A stretch of 15,963 nucleotides of DNA from contig CAZKHA010000069.1 of NCBI GenBank assembly GCA_964552325.1, forward strand, positions 1 to 15,963, written 5' to 3'. Under the pieces are notes generated by a model. The model was not told the DNA's origin, did not search any database, and saw only the letters and a list, made by a program, of their open reading frames with translations. The first letter of the stretch is position 1. The number at the start of each line of letters is the position of its first letter. The translations under genes were made by a program, and so were the position numbers. This document shows, one piece after another, positions 1-6,683 of the stretch. Origin of the DNA: CAZKCK01 sp964552325. GTDB taxonomy: Bacteria; Bacteroidota; Bacteroidia; Bacteroidales; TTA-H9.

Positions 1-364
1 TAATCAGTCCTTACAATAATCATATAATTACCCACTTAATATGGCGAAGAGCCAAGTTTATTGATGCGAGATTGAAACTACTGTAACGCTTAATAATCTA
101 AAGCTTAAGGGCGAAAAAGATAAGGAGTTTGTTATATTAGAGAGATGAGCTTCGATTGTAGAATCCCTAACTAATTTGGTTTGTTGGTAACTCTTTAGAT
201 AGTGCATTTGCTATACTGTCAAATACCAATCCACAATGCATTCTATTTTAAGAACCAACCGAAAGTAGAACTAATAAAGCGGATACGATGATAGGTGATT
301 GTGTGCAATCAGGGTTGCGTCAATTCAGCCAAGGGTGTGCTAAGTGATTGCGTTTTTAAAGTCG
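1..364. other. non-coding stretch, no gene recognised
   Basis: No open frame with a plausible start or a recognisable protein is seen in the first 364 bases. Stops occur often in all frames. One short open stretch (about 65-143) could be a worn coding remnant, but I cannot name it. A small perfect hairpin with arms GATTG/CAATC and loop TGTG lies at 297-310. The stretch ends where the repeat carrying the ATPase promoter begins (365). Confidence 0.6.
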
Positions 365-449
365 TTGCATAGTTTTATGCTGTTAATTAACAGCTTTTTA
401 AGCAATGTTTATGCAAATCTAAAGTTGAACTTAGTAATTTACATAAAAA
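365..449. repeat. 85-bp direct repeat, copy 1, in the ATPase promoter region
   Basis: This segment aligns without gaps to 1672-1756 at a constant offset of 1307 bp. By hand count 73 of 85 positions match. The last 44 bases (406-449) differ from the other copy at only one position (A436 versus G1743). The two copies bracket the ATPase gene. Most mismatches fall in the 16-bp palindrome at 379-394 and in the next ten bases. It could be the trace of a tandem duplication of promoter plus gene, or the two ends of a mobilised unit. Confidence 0.85.
379..394. promoter_or_regulatory. perfect 16-bp palindrome, candidate operator
   Basis: GCTGTTAATTAACAGC reads the same on both strands. It lies 60-75 bp upstream of the -7 element of the ATPase gene. 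The matching place in the second repeat copy (1686-1701) has lost the symmetry through five substitutions. A second, shorter dyad, AAGTT-G-AACTT (422-432), is kept in both copies. Perfect dyads upstream of a promoter often bind dimeric regulators, but no regulator gene is nearby, so the function is inferred. Confidence 0.45.
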
Positions 450-453
450 GTAG

Positions 454-461
454 TATTTTTG
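454..461 (+). promoter_or_regulatory. -7 promoter element of the ATPase gene
   Basis: TATTTTTG matches the Bacteroidota housekeeping -7 consensus TAnnTTTG exactly. The nearest upstream TTG (425-427) is 26 bp away, a little further than usual for the -33 box. Transcription from this element would begin at or within a few bases of the ATG at 466, implying a leaderless or nearly leaderless mRNA. Confidence 0.5.
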
Positions 462-465
462 TAGC

Positions 466-1653
466 ATGATTACGCGTGAAATACATCCGTTGCTTTTGGA
501 ACTTGCTGGTAGTTATCCAGTTGTTACAATCACAGGGCCTCGGCAGGCAGGGAAAACAACATTAGCTAAAATGGCTTTCCCTACGTATCATTATTGTAAC
601 CTAGAACATCCTGAAATACGATGGATGGCACAGAATGACCCTGCGGGCTTTTTTAAGCATCATGCCCCTCCACTAATAGTGGATGAAATTCAGCGGGTTC
701 CTGAATTGCTTTCATACATTCAGGTATTAGTGGACGAAAGTGGCAAGAATGGTCAGTACATTCTAACGGGCAGTCAACAGTTTAACCTAAACGCCGCAAT
801 TACCCAATCGCTGGCAGGCCGCACAGCTTTGCTTACATTACTTCCGTTTAGCTTGAAAGAGATAGCTGATGCCACATTTGGTATGGAAAGCTTAACACGT
901 GATAAGCTGTTAGTAAAAGGAGGATTGCCCCGGATTTATCATCAAAGGCAGAATCCCTTGATGGCCTATCGTAACTACCTGCAAACGTATGTTGAACGTG
1001 ATGTTAGGCAATTGCTTAATGTTAAGGAAATTGTAGTGTTTGAGAAATTTTTGAAGCTTTTAGCGGGTAGGGTAGGGCAGGTGCTCAATATGAGTTCACT
1101 GGCTACCGATGTGGGTGTATCCATTGCCACCATCACTCATTGGTTTTCAGTACTTGAAGCTTCTTACATACTGTTTAGGTTAAATCCATACTATGAAAAT
1201 TTTGGTAAAAGAATAATAAAAGCCCCCAAAATATATTTTGTTGAGACAGGGCTTGCTTGTTATTTGCTTGGTATTGAAAATGAGCATCAATTAGCGCAGA
1301 ATCCTTTGTTAGGCGGGCTTTTCGAAAATCTTATTGTAACTGAAACACTGAAAGCCCGGTTGAACAAAGGACTTGACCCAAATATTTTTTTCTTTCGCGA
1401 TTCTAACCAATTCGAAGTAGATCTAATACTTAAGTGGCGAAATGAGCTAATACCCGTTGAAATAAAATCAGCTTCAACATGGCACGATAGCTTTGCAAAA
1501 GGTCTTCTTAAATTCAAATCTATAAGCCCATCATGCTCAAATGGGCTGATAATTTATGGAGGCGACCAGTACTTTAGTACAACTGATAAGGTAAAAGTTG
1601 CAGGGTACTGGCATTTGACACTCGGGTTAGAATTGTTGATTTCGGGTAGTTGA
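466..1653 (+). CDS. AAA+ ATPase, AAA_14/DUF4143 family
   Basis: This is a predicted P-loop ATPase of the type common in many paralogous copies in Bacteroidota and archaea; its cellular role is not established. The N-terminal domain has Walker A GPRQAGKT (residues 24-31), Walker B LIVDE (70-74), a sensor-like TGSQ (101-104) and the family motif LAGRT (116-120). A winged-helix-like part follows (about 195-245). The C-terminal part shows a PD-(D/E)XK-like set: E287, E317/D319 and E332-I-K334. The length of 395 aa is normal and the frame is intact. The start at 466 gives the usual family N-terminus (MITREIHPLL) and sits 4 nt after an exact -7 element, so the message may be leaderless. The gene stands alone between two copies of an 85-bp repeat. 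It could have a toxin-like or nucleic-acid role, but nothing here decides that. Confidence 0.9.
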   Translation: MITREIHPLLLELAGSYPVVTITGPRQAGKTTLAKMAFPTYHYCNLEHPEIRWMAQNDPAGFFKHHAPPLIVDEIQRVPELLSYIQVLVDESGKNGQYILTGSQQFNLNAAITQSLAGRTALLTLLPFSLKEIADATFGMESLTRDKLLVKGGLPRIYHQRQNPLMAYRNYLQTYVERDVRQLLNVKEIVVFEKFLKLLAGRVGQVLNMSSLATDVGVSIATITHWFSVLEASYILFRLNPYYENFGKRIIKAPKIYFVETGLACYLLGIENEHQLAQNPLLGGLFENLIVTETLKARLNKGLDPNIFFFRDSNQFEVDLILKWRNELIPVEIKSASTWHDSFAKGLLKFKSISPSCSNGLIIYGGDQYFSTTDKVKVAGYWHLTLGLELLISGS

Positions 1654-1671
1654 TGCGGAATCGAATTGATA

Positions 1672-1756
1672 TTGCATAGTTGTATTCTTATGATTAACAG
1701 TATTTTAATTGGTGTTTATGCAAATCTAAAGTTGAACTTAGTGATTTACATAAAAA
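1672..1756. repeat. 85-bp direct repeat, copy 2, after the ATPase gene
   Basis: This is the partner of 365-449. It begins 19 bp after the ATPase stop codon. The AAGTT-G-AACTT dyad is retained (1729-1739), but the 16-bp palindrome is broken, and the sequence after 1756 diverges so that no TAnnTTTG element remains. No gene follows on the plus strand, so this looks like an orphaned promoter region. Confidence 0.85.
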
Positions 1757-1886
1757 TATTATTTGCTTGGTTATGAGTTTGTTATATGCTCATACAGGAT
1801 AGTGGTGATTGCAGGGGTATAAGATCCACCTTACAGCAGATATGGCTAGCGTGCATGGTGAATAATTACCCAAGCGTTTTAAAGGG

Positions 1887-2053
1887 CAGAAGTATATAGG
1901 GGGCTTCTAAAAATTCTATATTCGAGGCCTGCGACTGAGCTAAAACCGGAGTTTACCTGTAGTAAATGCGATGTGTTGAGCTTGCCGAAACAAGGATTTT
2001 AGCAAAGGAGCATAACGATGAAGATTGGATTTTTAGAAGTTCCCTGTACTTTT
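1887..2053. repeat. nested inverted-repeat element, MITE-like or long hairpin
   Basis: The outer arms CTTCTAAAAAT (1904-1914) and ATTTTTAGAAG (2029-2039) are perfect inverted repeats. The similarity extends to 1898-1923 against 2020-2045 (21 of 26 positions by hand) and, with a 2-nt gap, slightly further out. Inside lie a second pair, GCTAAAACC (1939-1947) with GGATTTTAGC (1994-2003), and a central hairpin, TTTAC (1952-1956) with GTAAA (1962-1966) around a 5-nt loop. No protein is encoded. It lies between two convergent genes, where it could also stop transcription from both sides. It may be a non-autonomous transposon relic, a dispersed intergenic repeat or a structured RNA; one copy cannot distinguish these. 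Confidence 0.6.
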
Positions 2054-2093
2054 TTTGGGCTAGGCAGAATAACCGCATTCAAAATACTTTTGA

Positions 2094-2885
2094 CTAGTAA
2101 TAAATCCGTTCAGCAAAAAACTTTATGGCTTTTAGGGTCTCATCTTGGGCTTCGATAAATCCCATATGGCCGCAGTTGCCCAACAACAATAATTCAGCAT
2201 GGTAAGGCAGCATTGCCTGTGCTACCAGTTTGTCAGCGGCTATACGTTTATCGTGTTTGCCTCCTATAAACAATACCGGATATGCAACCTCTGTTAACAA
2301 GCTGAGATGTGCTTGGCGGTCGCGCATTCCGGCAAGGGCCGCAATTATAGCTTCGGGTTTCATAAGCAGGGTTTTGGCAATCATGCCACTAATTTGGTTG
2401 CGGTATTTCTCTACATTAAACTCGGCAAACAAATCGGGTATAAACTGTGCTATAAAACCATGTTTGTTTTCCTTCACTATTTCGATGGTTCGTTGGCGGT
2501 TACGGCGGGCTTCTTCGTTATCGGCCAGGCTTGTGGAGTGGAAAAGCACCAAACCGCGCATCATTTGCGGGTATTTATTGGCAAAGGCCAACGAAACATA
2601 GCCACCCATCGAATGCCCGACAACAATGCAATGTTCGATGCGTTCAAAATCCAATACATGTTTTACGGTTTCTGCCATCAAATCCATGGCATGTACCTCG
2701 GCAAGCATCCCACTTTGGCCATGGCCAGGCAAATCAATGCAAATACACTTGAAATCGCGTGCCAATTCGGTTGAAAATGCCTCCCAAATTTGAAGCGATT
2801 CCATAAACCCATGCAATAGCACAACTGCATATCCTTCCCCTTCAACAGTATAATTGATTGAAATACCGTTAATTTTAAGTTCCAT
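2094..2885 (-). CDS. alpha/beta-fold hydrolase
   Basis: A cytosolic serine hydrolase of the alpha/beta-fold superfamily, 263 aa; the substrate cannot be told from sequence. The oxyanion-hole HG lies at residues 25-26 (LLHGF). The nucleophile elbow GHSMGG puts Ser92 at its centre. The acid is probably Asp212 (GGKHDKRI) and the catalytic His is His240 (GNCGHMGF). A cap region spans roughly 120-195. The triad is complete and no signal peptide is seen. The start at 2885 gives a first strand typical of the family (MELKINGISINY). The gene is transcribed away from the histidine phosphatase gene, with a candidate -7 element at 2924-2931. Family members include esterases, lactonases and C-C hydrolases; MhpC- or BioH-like names would be guesses. 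Confidence 0.9.
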   Translation of the reverse strand: MELKINGISINYTVEGEGYAVVLLHGFMESLQIWEAFSTELARDFKCICIDLPGHGQSGMLAEVHAMDLMAETVKHVLDFERIEHCIVVGHSMGGYVSLAFANKYPQMMRGLVLFHSTSLADNEEARRNRQRTIEIVKENKHGFIAQFIPDLFAEFNVEKYRNQISGMIAKTLLMKPEAIIAALAGMRDRQAHLSLLTEVAYPVLFIGGKHDKRIAADKLVAQAMLPYHAELLLLGNCGHMGFIEAQDETLKAIKFFAERIYY

Positions 2886-2923
2886 AAACGAATGATATTA
2901 TACGGCTAAGGTACAGCTTTTTG

Positions 2924-2931
2924 CAAACATA
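2924..2931 (-). promoter_or_regulatory. -7 promoter element of the hydrolase gene
   Basis: On the minus strand this reads TATGTTTG, an exact TAnnTTTG match, 38 bp before the hydrolase start codon. No good -33 box at normal spacing is visible. Confidence 0.45.
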
Positions 2932-2962
2932 TTGTTCAACAATACAACCCACTTCTTGTATA

Positions 2963-2984
2963 AAAGGCTTTTAGAAAAGCTTTT
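2963..2984. repeat. short hairpin between divergent promoters
   Basis: AAAGGCTTT and AAAGCTTTT pair over nine positions (one G-T) around a 4-nt TAGA loop. It lies between the candidate promoters of the hydrolase (2924) and the histidine phosphatase (3056), so it is not at the 3' end of either gene. It is AT-rich and may be chance. Confidence 0.35.
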
Positions 2985-3055
2985 GTATGTAACAAAATCT
3001 TAACACAATACATTGGCATTTCAATAGATATGAGTGGGCATTTGCAAGATTTCAG

Positions 3056-3063
3056 TATCTTTA
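3056..3063 (+). promoter_or_regulatory. possible -7 element for the SixA-type gene
   Basis: TATCTTTA matches TAnnTTTG at all but the last position and lies 81 bp upstream of the start codon at 3145. A TTTG at 3041-3044 is only 11 bp away, closer than a normal -33 box. Weak candidate. Confidence 0.3.
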
Positions 3064-3144
3064 CGCCCCTAATTGGCCGTGGAGCCTTTCGTTCATTTTT
3101 TTTGAAACAAACATATAGCCAATTATAATTTATCGTACTATCGC

Positions 3145-3639
3145 ATGAAAACTATCTATTTGGTTAGGCATGCCAAATCCTCTTGGGATTTTGCAGAATT
3201 GCCTGATGATCAGAGGCCCTTGCTTGAAGTTGGAAAGAAACGCACTCGTAAGGTGATAAATGCCCTGTTAGAGAAAAAAATTGCCGTACCTCAGCTCATC
3301 ATCTCAAGCCATGCCATTCGAGCTTATGAAACTGCAAAGCTTTTTGCACGGGCGCTCGATTATTCATCAGAACAGATTCAAATAAGCCGCCAAGTTTATT
3401 TTGGCGATGCCGAACAACTCTTCGATCAGTTCTACGGCCTAGACGATAGCATAAACAGTGTTATGTTGGTGGGACATAATCCAACACTCACCCAATTTGT
3501 AAATCTTTTTGCAGGCAATCCAATTGATAATCTGCCAACTTCGGGGGTTATTGGCATTTTGTTCCAAACCGACAAATGGACAGAAATTAGCTTTGCCGCT
3601 GCCAAAAGAAGCTTGACCATTTTCCCGAAAAAAATCTGA
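3145..3639 (+). CDS. sixA: SixA-type phosphohistidine phosphatase, histidine phosphatase family
   Basis: A small cytosolic member of the histidine phosphatase (phosphoglycerate mutase-like) superfamily, 164 aa, about the size of E. coli SixA. Characterised SixA removes phosphate from phosphohistidine in proteins. The nucleophile lies in RHAKSSW at the N-terminus (Arg8-His9). Further active-site residues are probably Arg59 and Glu62 (RAYETA) and His111 in LVGHNP. The single-domain size and RHAKS motif favour SixA over phosphoglycerate mutase. It precedes the polyphosphate kinase gene on the same strand with a 171-bp gap containing a candidate promoter, so the two may be co-expressed but need not share one message. 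PPK1 itself forms a phosphohistidine intermediate, which makes the pairing suggestive. The family is clear; the substrate here is unknown. Confidence 0.85.
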   Translation: MKTIYLVRHAKSSWDFAELPDDQRPLLEVGKKRTRKVINALLEKKIAVPQLIISSHAIRAYETAKLFARALDYSSEQIQISRQVYFGDAEQLFDQFYGLDDSINSVMLVGHNPTLTQFVNLFAGNPIDNLPTSGVIGILFQTDKWTEISFAAAKRSLTIFPKKI

Positions 3640-3742
3640 GCCAGTGTTGTTACCTCATCTAACCGTACAAGCCTAGTAAAGGTTTCCTCGAAATTTCGTC
3701 TTTGATTATAAAAAGCTGCCATTTTTTTTGGCAACTAATGCT

Positions 3743-3750
3743 TAACTTTG
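3743..3750 (+). promoter_or_regulatory. -7 promoter element of ppk1
   Basis: TAACTTTG is an exact TAnnTTTG match, 60 bp before the ATG at 3811. It overlaps the far-upstream TTG codon at 3748, so that TTG would lie before the transcript start and cannot begin translation from this promoter. This supports the internal start. Confidence 0.5.
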
Positions 3751-3810
3751 CCTTCATCTTTGGTAGGGATGCTCTGGCCAAACACTCAATTGCTTTTAAA
3801 TCTTATTCTT

Positions 3811-5916
3811 ATGGAACACAAAACAGCTAAAAAACTTGATCAGGAGATCTATTTTAATAACCGAGAAATAAGTTGGCTGCAATTTAATGAACGGGTTCTT
3901 CAAGAAGCGATGGATACCGCAAATCCGCTACTTGAACGATTGAAGTTCTTGGGTATCTTTTCCAATAATCGCGATGAGTTTTTTAGGGTGCGCGTAGCCA
4001 CTATCAACAGGTTGGTTAAGCTCAAGGGCCAAACCCATTTTAAACCCGATTACGACCCTAAAGAGTTATTGGCCAGAATACATGAAATTGTATCAAAACA
4101 AGAAAAAGTGTTCTCCGAAACTTATCGTAATATTGTTGAAGAGTTAAAGGAGCAAAACATTTGCATTCTAAACGAGGCTCAGCTTTCGCTCGAACAAGGC
4201 CAGTATGTTAAAAATTATTTTAACCAACATGTACGGCCTTTTGCCTTCCCTATCATGCTCAACAATGTTAAAAACCTTAGCTTTTTAAAGGATCAAAGCT
4301 TGTATTTGGCTGTTCAATTAATCGATAGCAAGAAGCAGTTAAAGGAACAATCAGCCATCGTTAAAATTCAAACACAAAAAGTTTCACGCTTTTTAATCTT
4401 ACCTAAAGAAAACCAACTTACCTATATTATTCTGCTTGACGATGTTGTAAGGCATTGCCTGGATGATATTTTTGCAGTTTTAGGGTACGATACGTTTAAT
4501 GCCTATACCATAAAGTTTACTCGCGATGCTGAACTGGATATAGATAACGATGTTTCGAAGAGCTTTTTAGAGCTTATGACCGAAAGTGTAAAGAAGCGCA
4601 AAGTTGGTGTAGCGGTTCGCTTTGTTTATGATGCCAACATCCCTAAGCCCTTACTTGATAAAGTGATGAAAAAGATGAAGATAAGCGAGGAAGATCCCAA
4701 AAGGGCCGGAGGACGTTATCACAATTTTAAAGACCTTATGGACTTCCCAAAACTAGGCTTCCCAAAAATGAAATATGAACCTTTTCCAGCTTTGGAGCAT
4801 CCTTTGCTACCACAGAAGAAAAGCTTTTTCGATGCCATCAAGAAGCAGGATATAATGTTGCATTATCCGTATCAAAGCTTTCAATACATTATTGATTTGC
4901 TGCGCGAGGCCTCCATCGATCCCCAAGTACGTGAAATAAAAATGACATTTTACCGCGCTGCCCGCGATTCAAGTGTTATAAACTCCTTAATTAATGCCGC
5001 ACGTAATGGAAAATTTGTAACTGTTTTTCTTGAACTCCAAGCCCGCTTCGATGAAGAAGCTAACATATACTGGACCAACAGACTGCAAGAAGAAGGCGTT
5101 AAAATTGTGCAAACCATCCCAGGGTATAAAGTGCATTGCAAATTGCTGCTAATTAGACGCGAATCAGATGAGGGAGATACGTTGTTTGCCAACATTAGTA
5201 CCGGAAACTATAACGAAAGCACAGCCACCGTTTATGCCGATGATAGTCTGTTAACAGCTGATAAGGAGGTAACAACTGATGTAAACAATGTTTTTAAGTT
5301 GTTTGAAACCAGGTATATTCCCCCTACATTTAAACAATTAATAGTTGCACCATTCGAGGTACGAGAGTTCTTTTTAAAAATGCTGAATACTGAGATTAAG
5401 AATGCCAAAGCGGGTAAAGAAGCCTGGGCTCTTATGAAGGTTAATAGTATAGTTGATGATATAATTGCGAATAAACTGTATGAAGCTAGCCAGGCAGGGG
5501 TAAAAATTACAATGATAGTGCGGGGCATTTGTATCCTGAAAGCTGGTGTGGAGGGCTTAAGCGAAAACATCAACATAATCAGTATTGTTGATCGGTTTTT
5601 AGAACATTCAAGGGTTTATGTGTTTTGCAACAATCACCGGAACAAGATTTTTATAGGTTCGGCTGACCTTATGCAACGCAACCTCGATCATCGCATTGAG
5701 GTTCTGTGCCCGATAAATGATAAAAGCATTCAAAAAGAGTTGCTCTACTTGCTCAAAATTGAACTTGCCGATAATACGAAAGCCCGTAGCCTTAACCAAG
5801 CCACTATAAATGAATACTGTATAAACAATTCAGATAAAAAAGTGCGTGCACAATATGATAAGTACAAGTATTTTAAGAGCTTGTTGAAAAAATCGAACCC
5901 CGAACGATCATACTAA
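3811..5916 (+). CDS. ppk1: polyphosphate kinase 1
   Basis: PPK1 reversibly transfers the gamma-phosphate of ATP to a growing inorganic polyphosphate chain through a phosphohistidine intermediate. With the ATG at 3811 the protein has 701 aa, normal for the family. The N-terminal domain opens with the typical REISWLQFNERVL (residues 18-30). The catalytic half contains HYPYQSF (from His351). The phosphorylated His is His442 in VHCKLLL and the second active-site His is His599 in FLEHSR. These are 157 residues apart, as are His435 and His592 of E. coli PPK. SADLMQRNLDHRIEV follows. The frame stays open upstream to a TTG at 3748 and has an ATG at 3769, but the promoter element at 3743-3750 and the family N-terminus favour 3811. 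The 3' end overlaps the convergent transferase gene by 4 nt. Confidence 0.97.
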   Translation: MEHKTAKKLDQEIYFNNREISWLQFNERVLQEAMDTANPLLERLKFLGIFSNNRDEFFRVRVATINRLVKLKGQTHFKPDYDPKELLARIHEIVSKQEKVFSETYRNIVEELKEQNICILNEAQLSLEQGQYVKNYFNQHVRPFAFPIMLNNVKNLSFLKDQSLYLAVQLIDSKKQLKEQSAIVKIQTQKVSRFLILPKENQLTYIILLDDVVRHCLDDIFAVLGYDTFNAYTIKFTRDAELDIDNDVSKSFLELMTESVKKRKVGVAVRFVYDANIPKPLLDKVMKKMKISEEDPKRAGGRYHNFKDLMDFPKLGFPKMKYEPFPALEHPLLPQKKSFFDAIKKQDIMLHYPYQSFQYIIDLLREASIDPQVREIKMTFYRAARDSSVINSLINAARNGKFVTVFLELQARFDEEANIYWTNRLQEEGVKIVQTIPGYKVHCKLLLIRRESDEGDTLFANISTGNYNESTATVYADDSLLTADKEVTTDVNNVFKLFETRYIPPTFKQLIVAPFEVREFFLKMLNTEIKNAKAGKEAWALMKVNSIVDDIIANKLYEASQAGVKITMIVRGICILKAGVEGLSENINIISIVDRFLEHSRVYVFCNNHRNKIFIGSADLMQRNLDHRIEVLCPINDKSIQKELLYLLKIELADNTKARSLNQATINEYCINNSDKKVRAQYDKYKYFKSLLKKSNPERSY

Positions 5917-6683
5917 AGCAGCGTTGTTAAATTGGAGGGTTTTACCCTGCACAATTTTAAGTCTTTAATACGATTGGATGCTGCTATTGAAGCAAAATAT
6001 CCATCTAAGCGGAACGACTGTACGTGATGGTTTTCGCTTATTTGGTGAGCTATACCAGCACATCCCGATTGAAGGATGTTGATACCAGTTACTACGCCTA
6101 TGCAGGGTAACATGGTGGTAATGCCTAAGCCAGTGGCTTTTAGCACGGCTTCTTTGCGCGACCAGTACTTGTAAAAATGTTCTGGGCCATTACGGCCTAT
6201 GTGTCGGCATTCGCGAATAGAGAAAAAACGCGCTGCAATAGCCTCTGCTTCAACGTCCGATCTGATTTGTTCAATATCTACACCCAACGGATTGCTCCAA
6301 AATCCCAATAAACATACATCGTCAGAGTCGGAAATGTTGAAATGGATATCTGGTATTTCTTGCGAAAGGTAGGGCTTGCCATATGATCCCAATTCAAAAC
6401 CAATTTGAAAAGGAGAAATTCCTGTTTTTACCGATAAGATCAATCGAAGCAAGGAATGGTTTAAAATGAACGTATTTCGTTGATTCTCACGTCTAAGCCT
6501 TAGTGCCTTTTCATGTTCTTCAATCGAGAGGAAATGATGAAGCTTGGGGAGAAAGCTGTCGAAGTCACTACTGGAAGCATAAAATAAACACGGAGCATCA
6601 ACTGTCAGGGCTTCTGACCATGCTATAGCATTTGGTTCTTGAATATCTTCACATCGTATGATAACCTCTTTCATGCCAAGCAT
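5913..6683 (-). CDS. 4'-phosphopantetheinyl transferase, Sfp type
   Basis: Transfers the phosphopantetheine arm of coenzyme A to a serine of acyl or peptidyl carrier proteins, activating fatty-acid, polyketide or peptide synthases. At 256 aa it fits the two-lobed Sfp class, not the roughly 120-aa AcpS class. Motifs in order: GKPYL (102-106), HFNISDS (114-120), GVDIE with Mg-binding Asp136 and Glu138, and WSRKEAVLK (174-182) with Glu178 and Lys182. The FNIS motif is normally followed by His (His90 in Sfp, a CoA contact); here it is Asp119. The start codon directly follows the stop codon of the preceding gene (TAAATG) with an AGAGAAG-like site just before it, supporting this start over Met4. 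No synthase cluster is nearby, so the carrier target is unknown. Probably translated from one message with the secreted enzyme gene. Confidence 0.9.
   Translation of the reverse strand: MLGMKEVIIRCEDIQEPNAIAWSEALTVDAPCLFYASSSDFDSFLPKLHHFLSIEEHEKALRLRRENQRNTFILNHSLLRLILSVKTGISPFQIGFELGSYGKPYLSQEIPDIHFNISDSDDVCLLGFWSNPLGVDIEQIRSDVEAEAIAARFFSIRECRHIGRNGPEHFYKYWSRKEAVLKATGLGITTMLPCIGVVTGINILQSGCAGIAHQISENHHVQSFRLDGYFASIAASNRIKDLKLCRVKPSNLTTLL

Noticed and set aside
42..144. Short open stretch that might be a gene remnant
   Set aside because: It has an early in-frame stop, is under 30 codons after it, and matches no family I know. Left as non-coding.
297..310. GATTG/CAATC hairpin as a terminator or regulatory site
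   Set aside because: Only five pairs, no T tract and no gene before it; such hairpins arise often by chance.
1887..2053. Complete insertion sequence
   Set aside because: There is no transposase frame between the inverted repeats and no clear target-site duplication.
2307..2774. Plus-strand open frame of 155 codons across the hydrolase gene
   Set aside because: It runs antisense to the hydrolase, whose full catalytic set is in the minus-strand frame; the product resembles nothing.
3748..3810. Upstream start for ppk1 at TTG 3748 or ATG 3769
   Set aside because: The TTG lies inside the TAACTTTG promoter element, and the extra residues do not resemble the family N-terminus, which fits the ATG at 3811.
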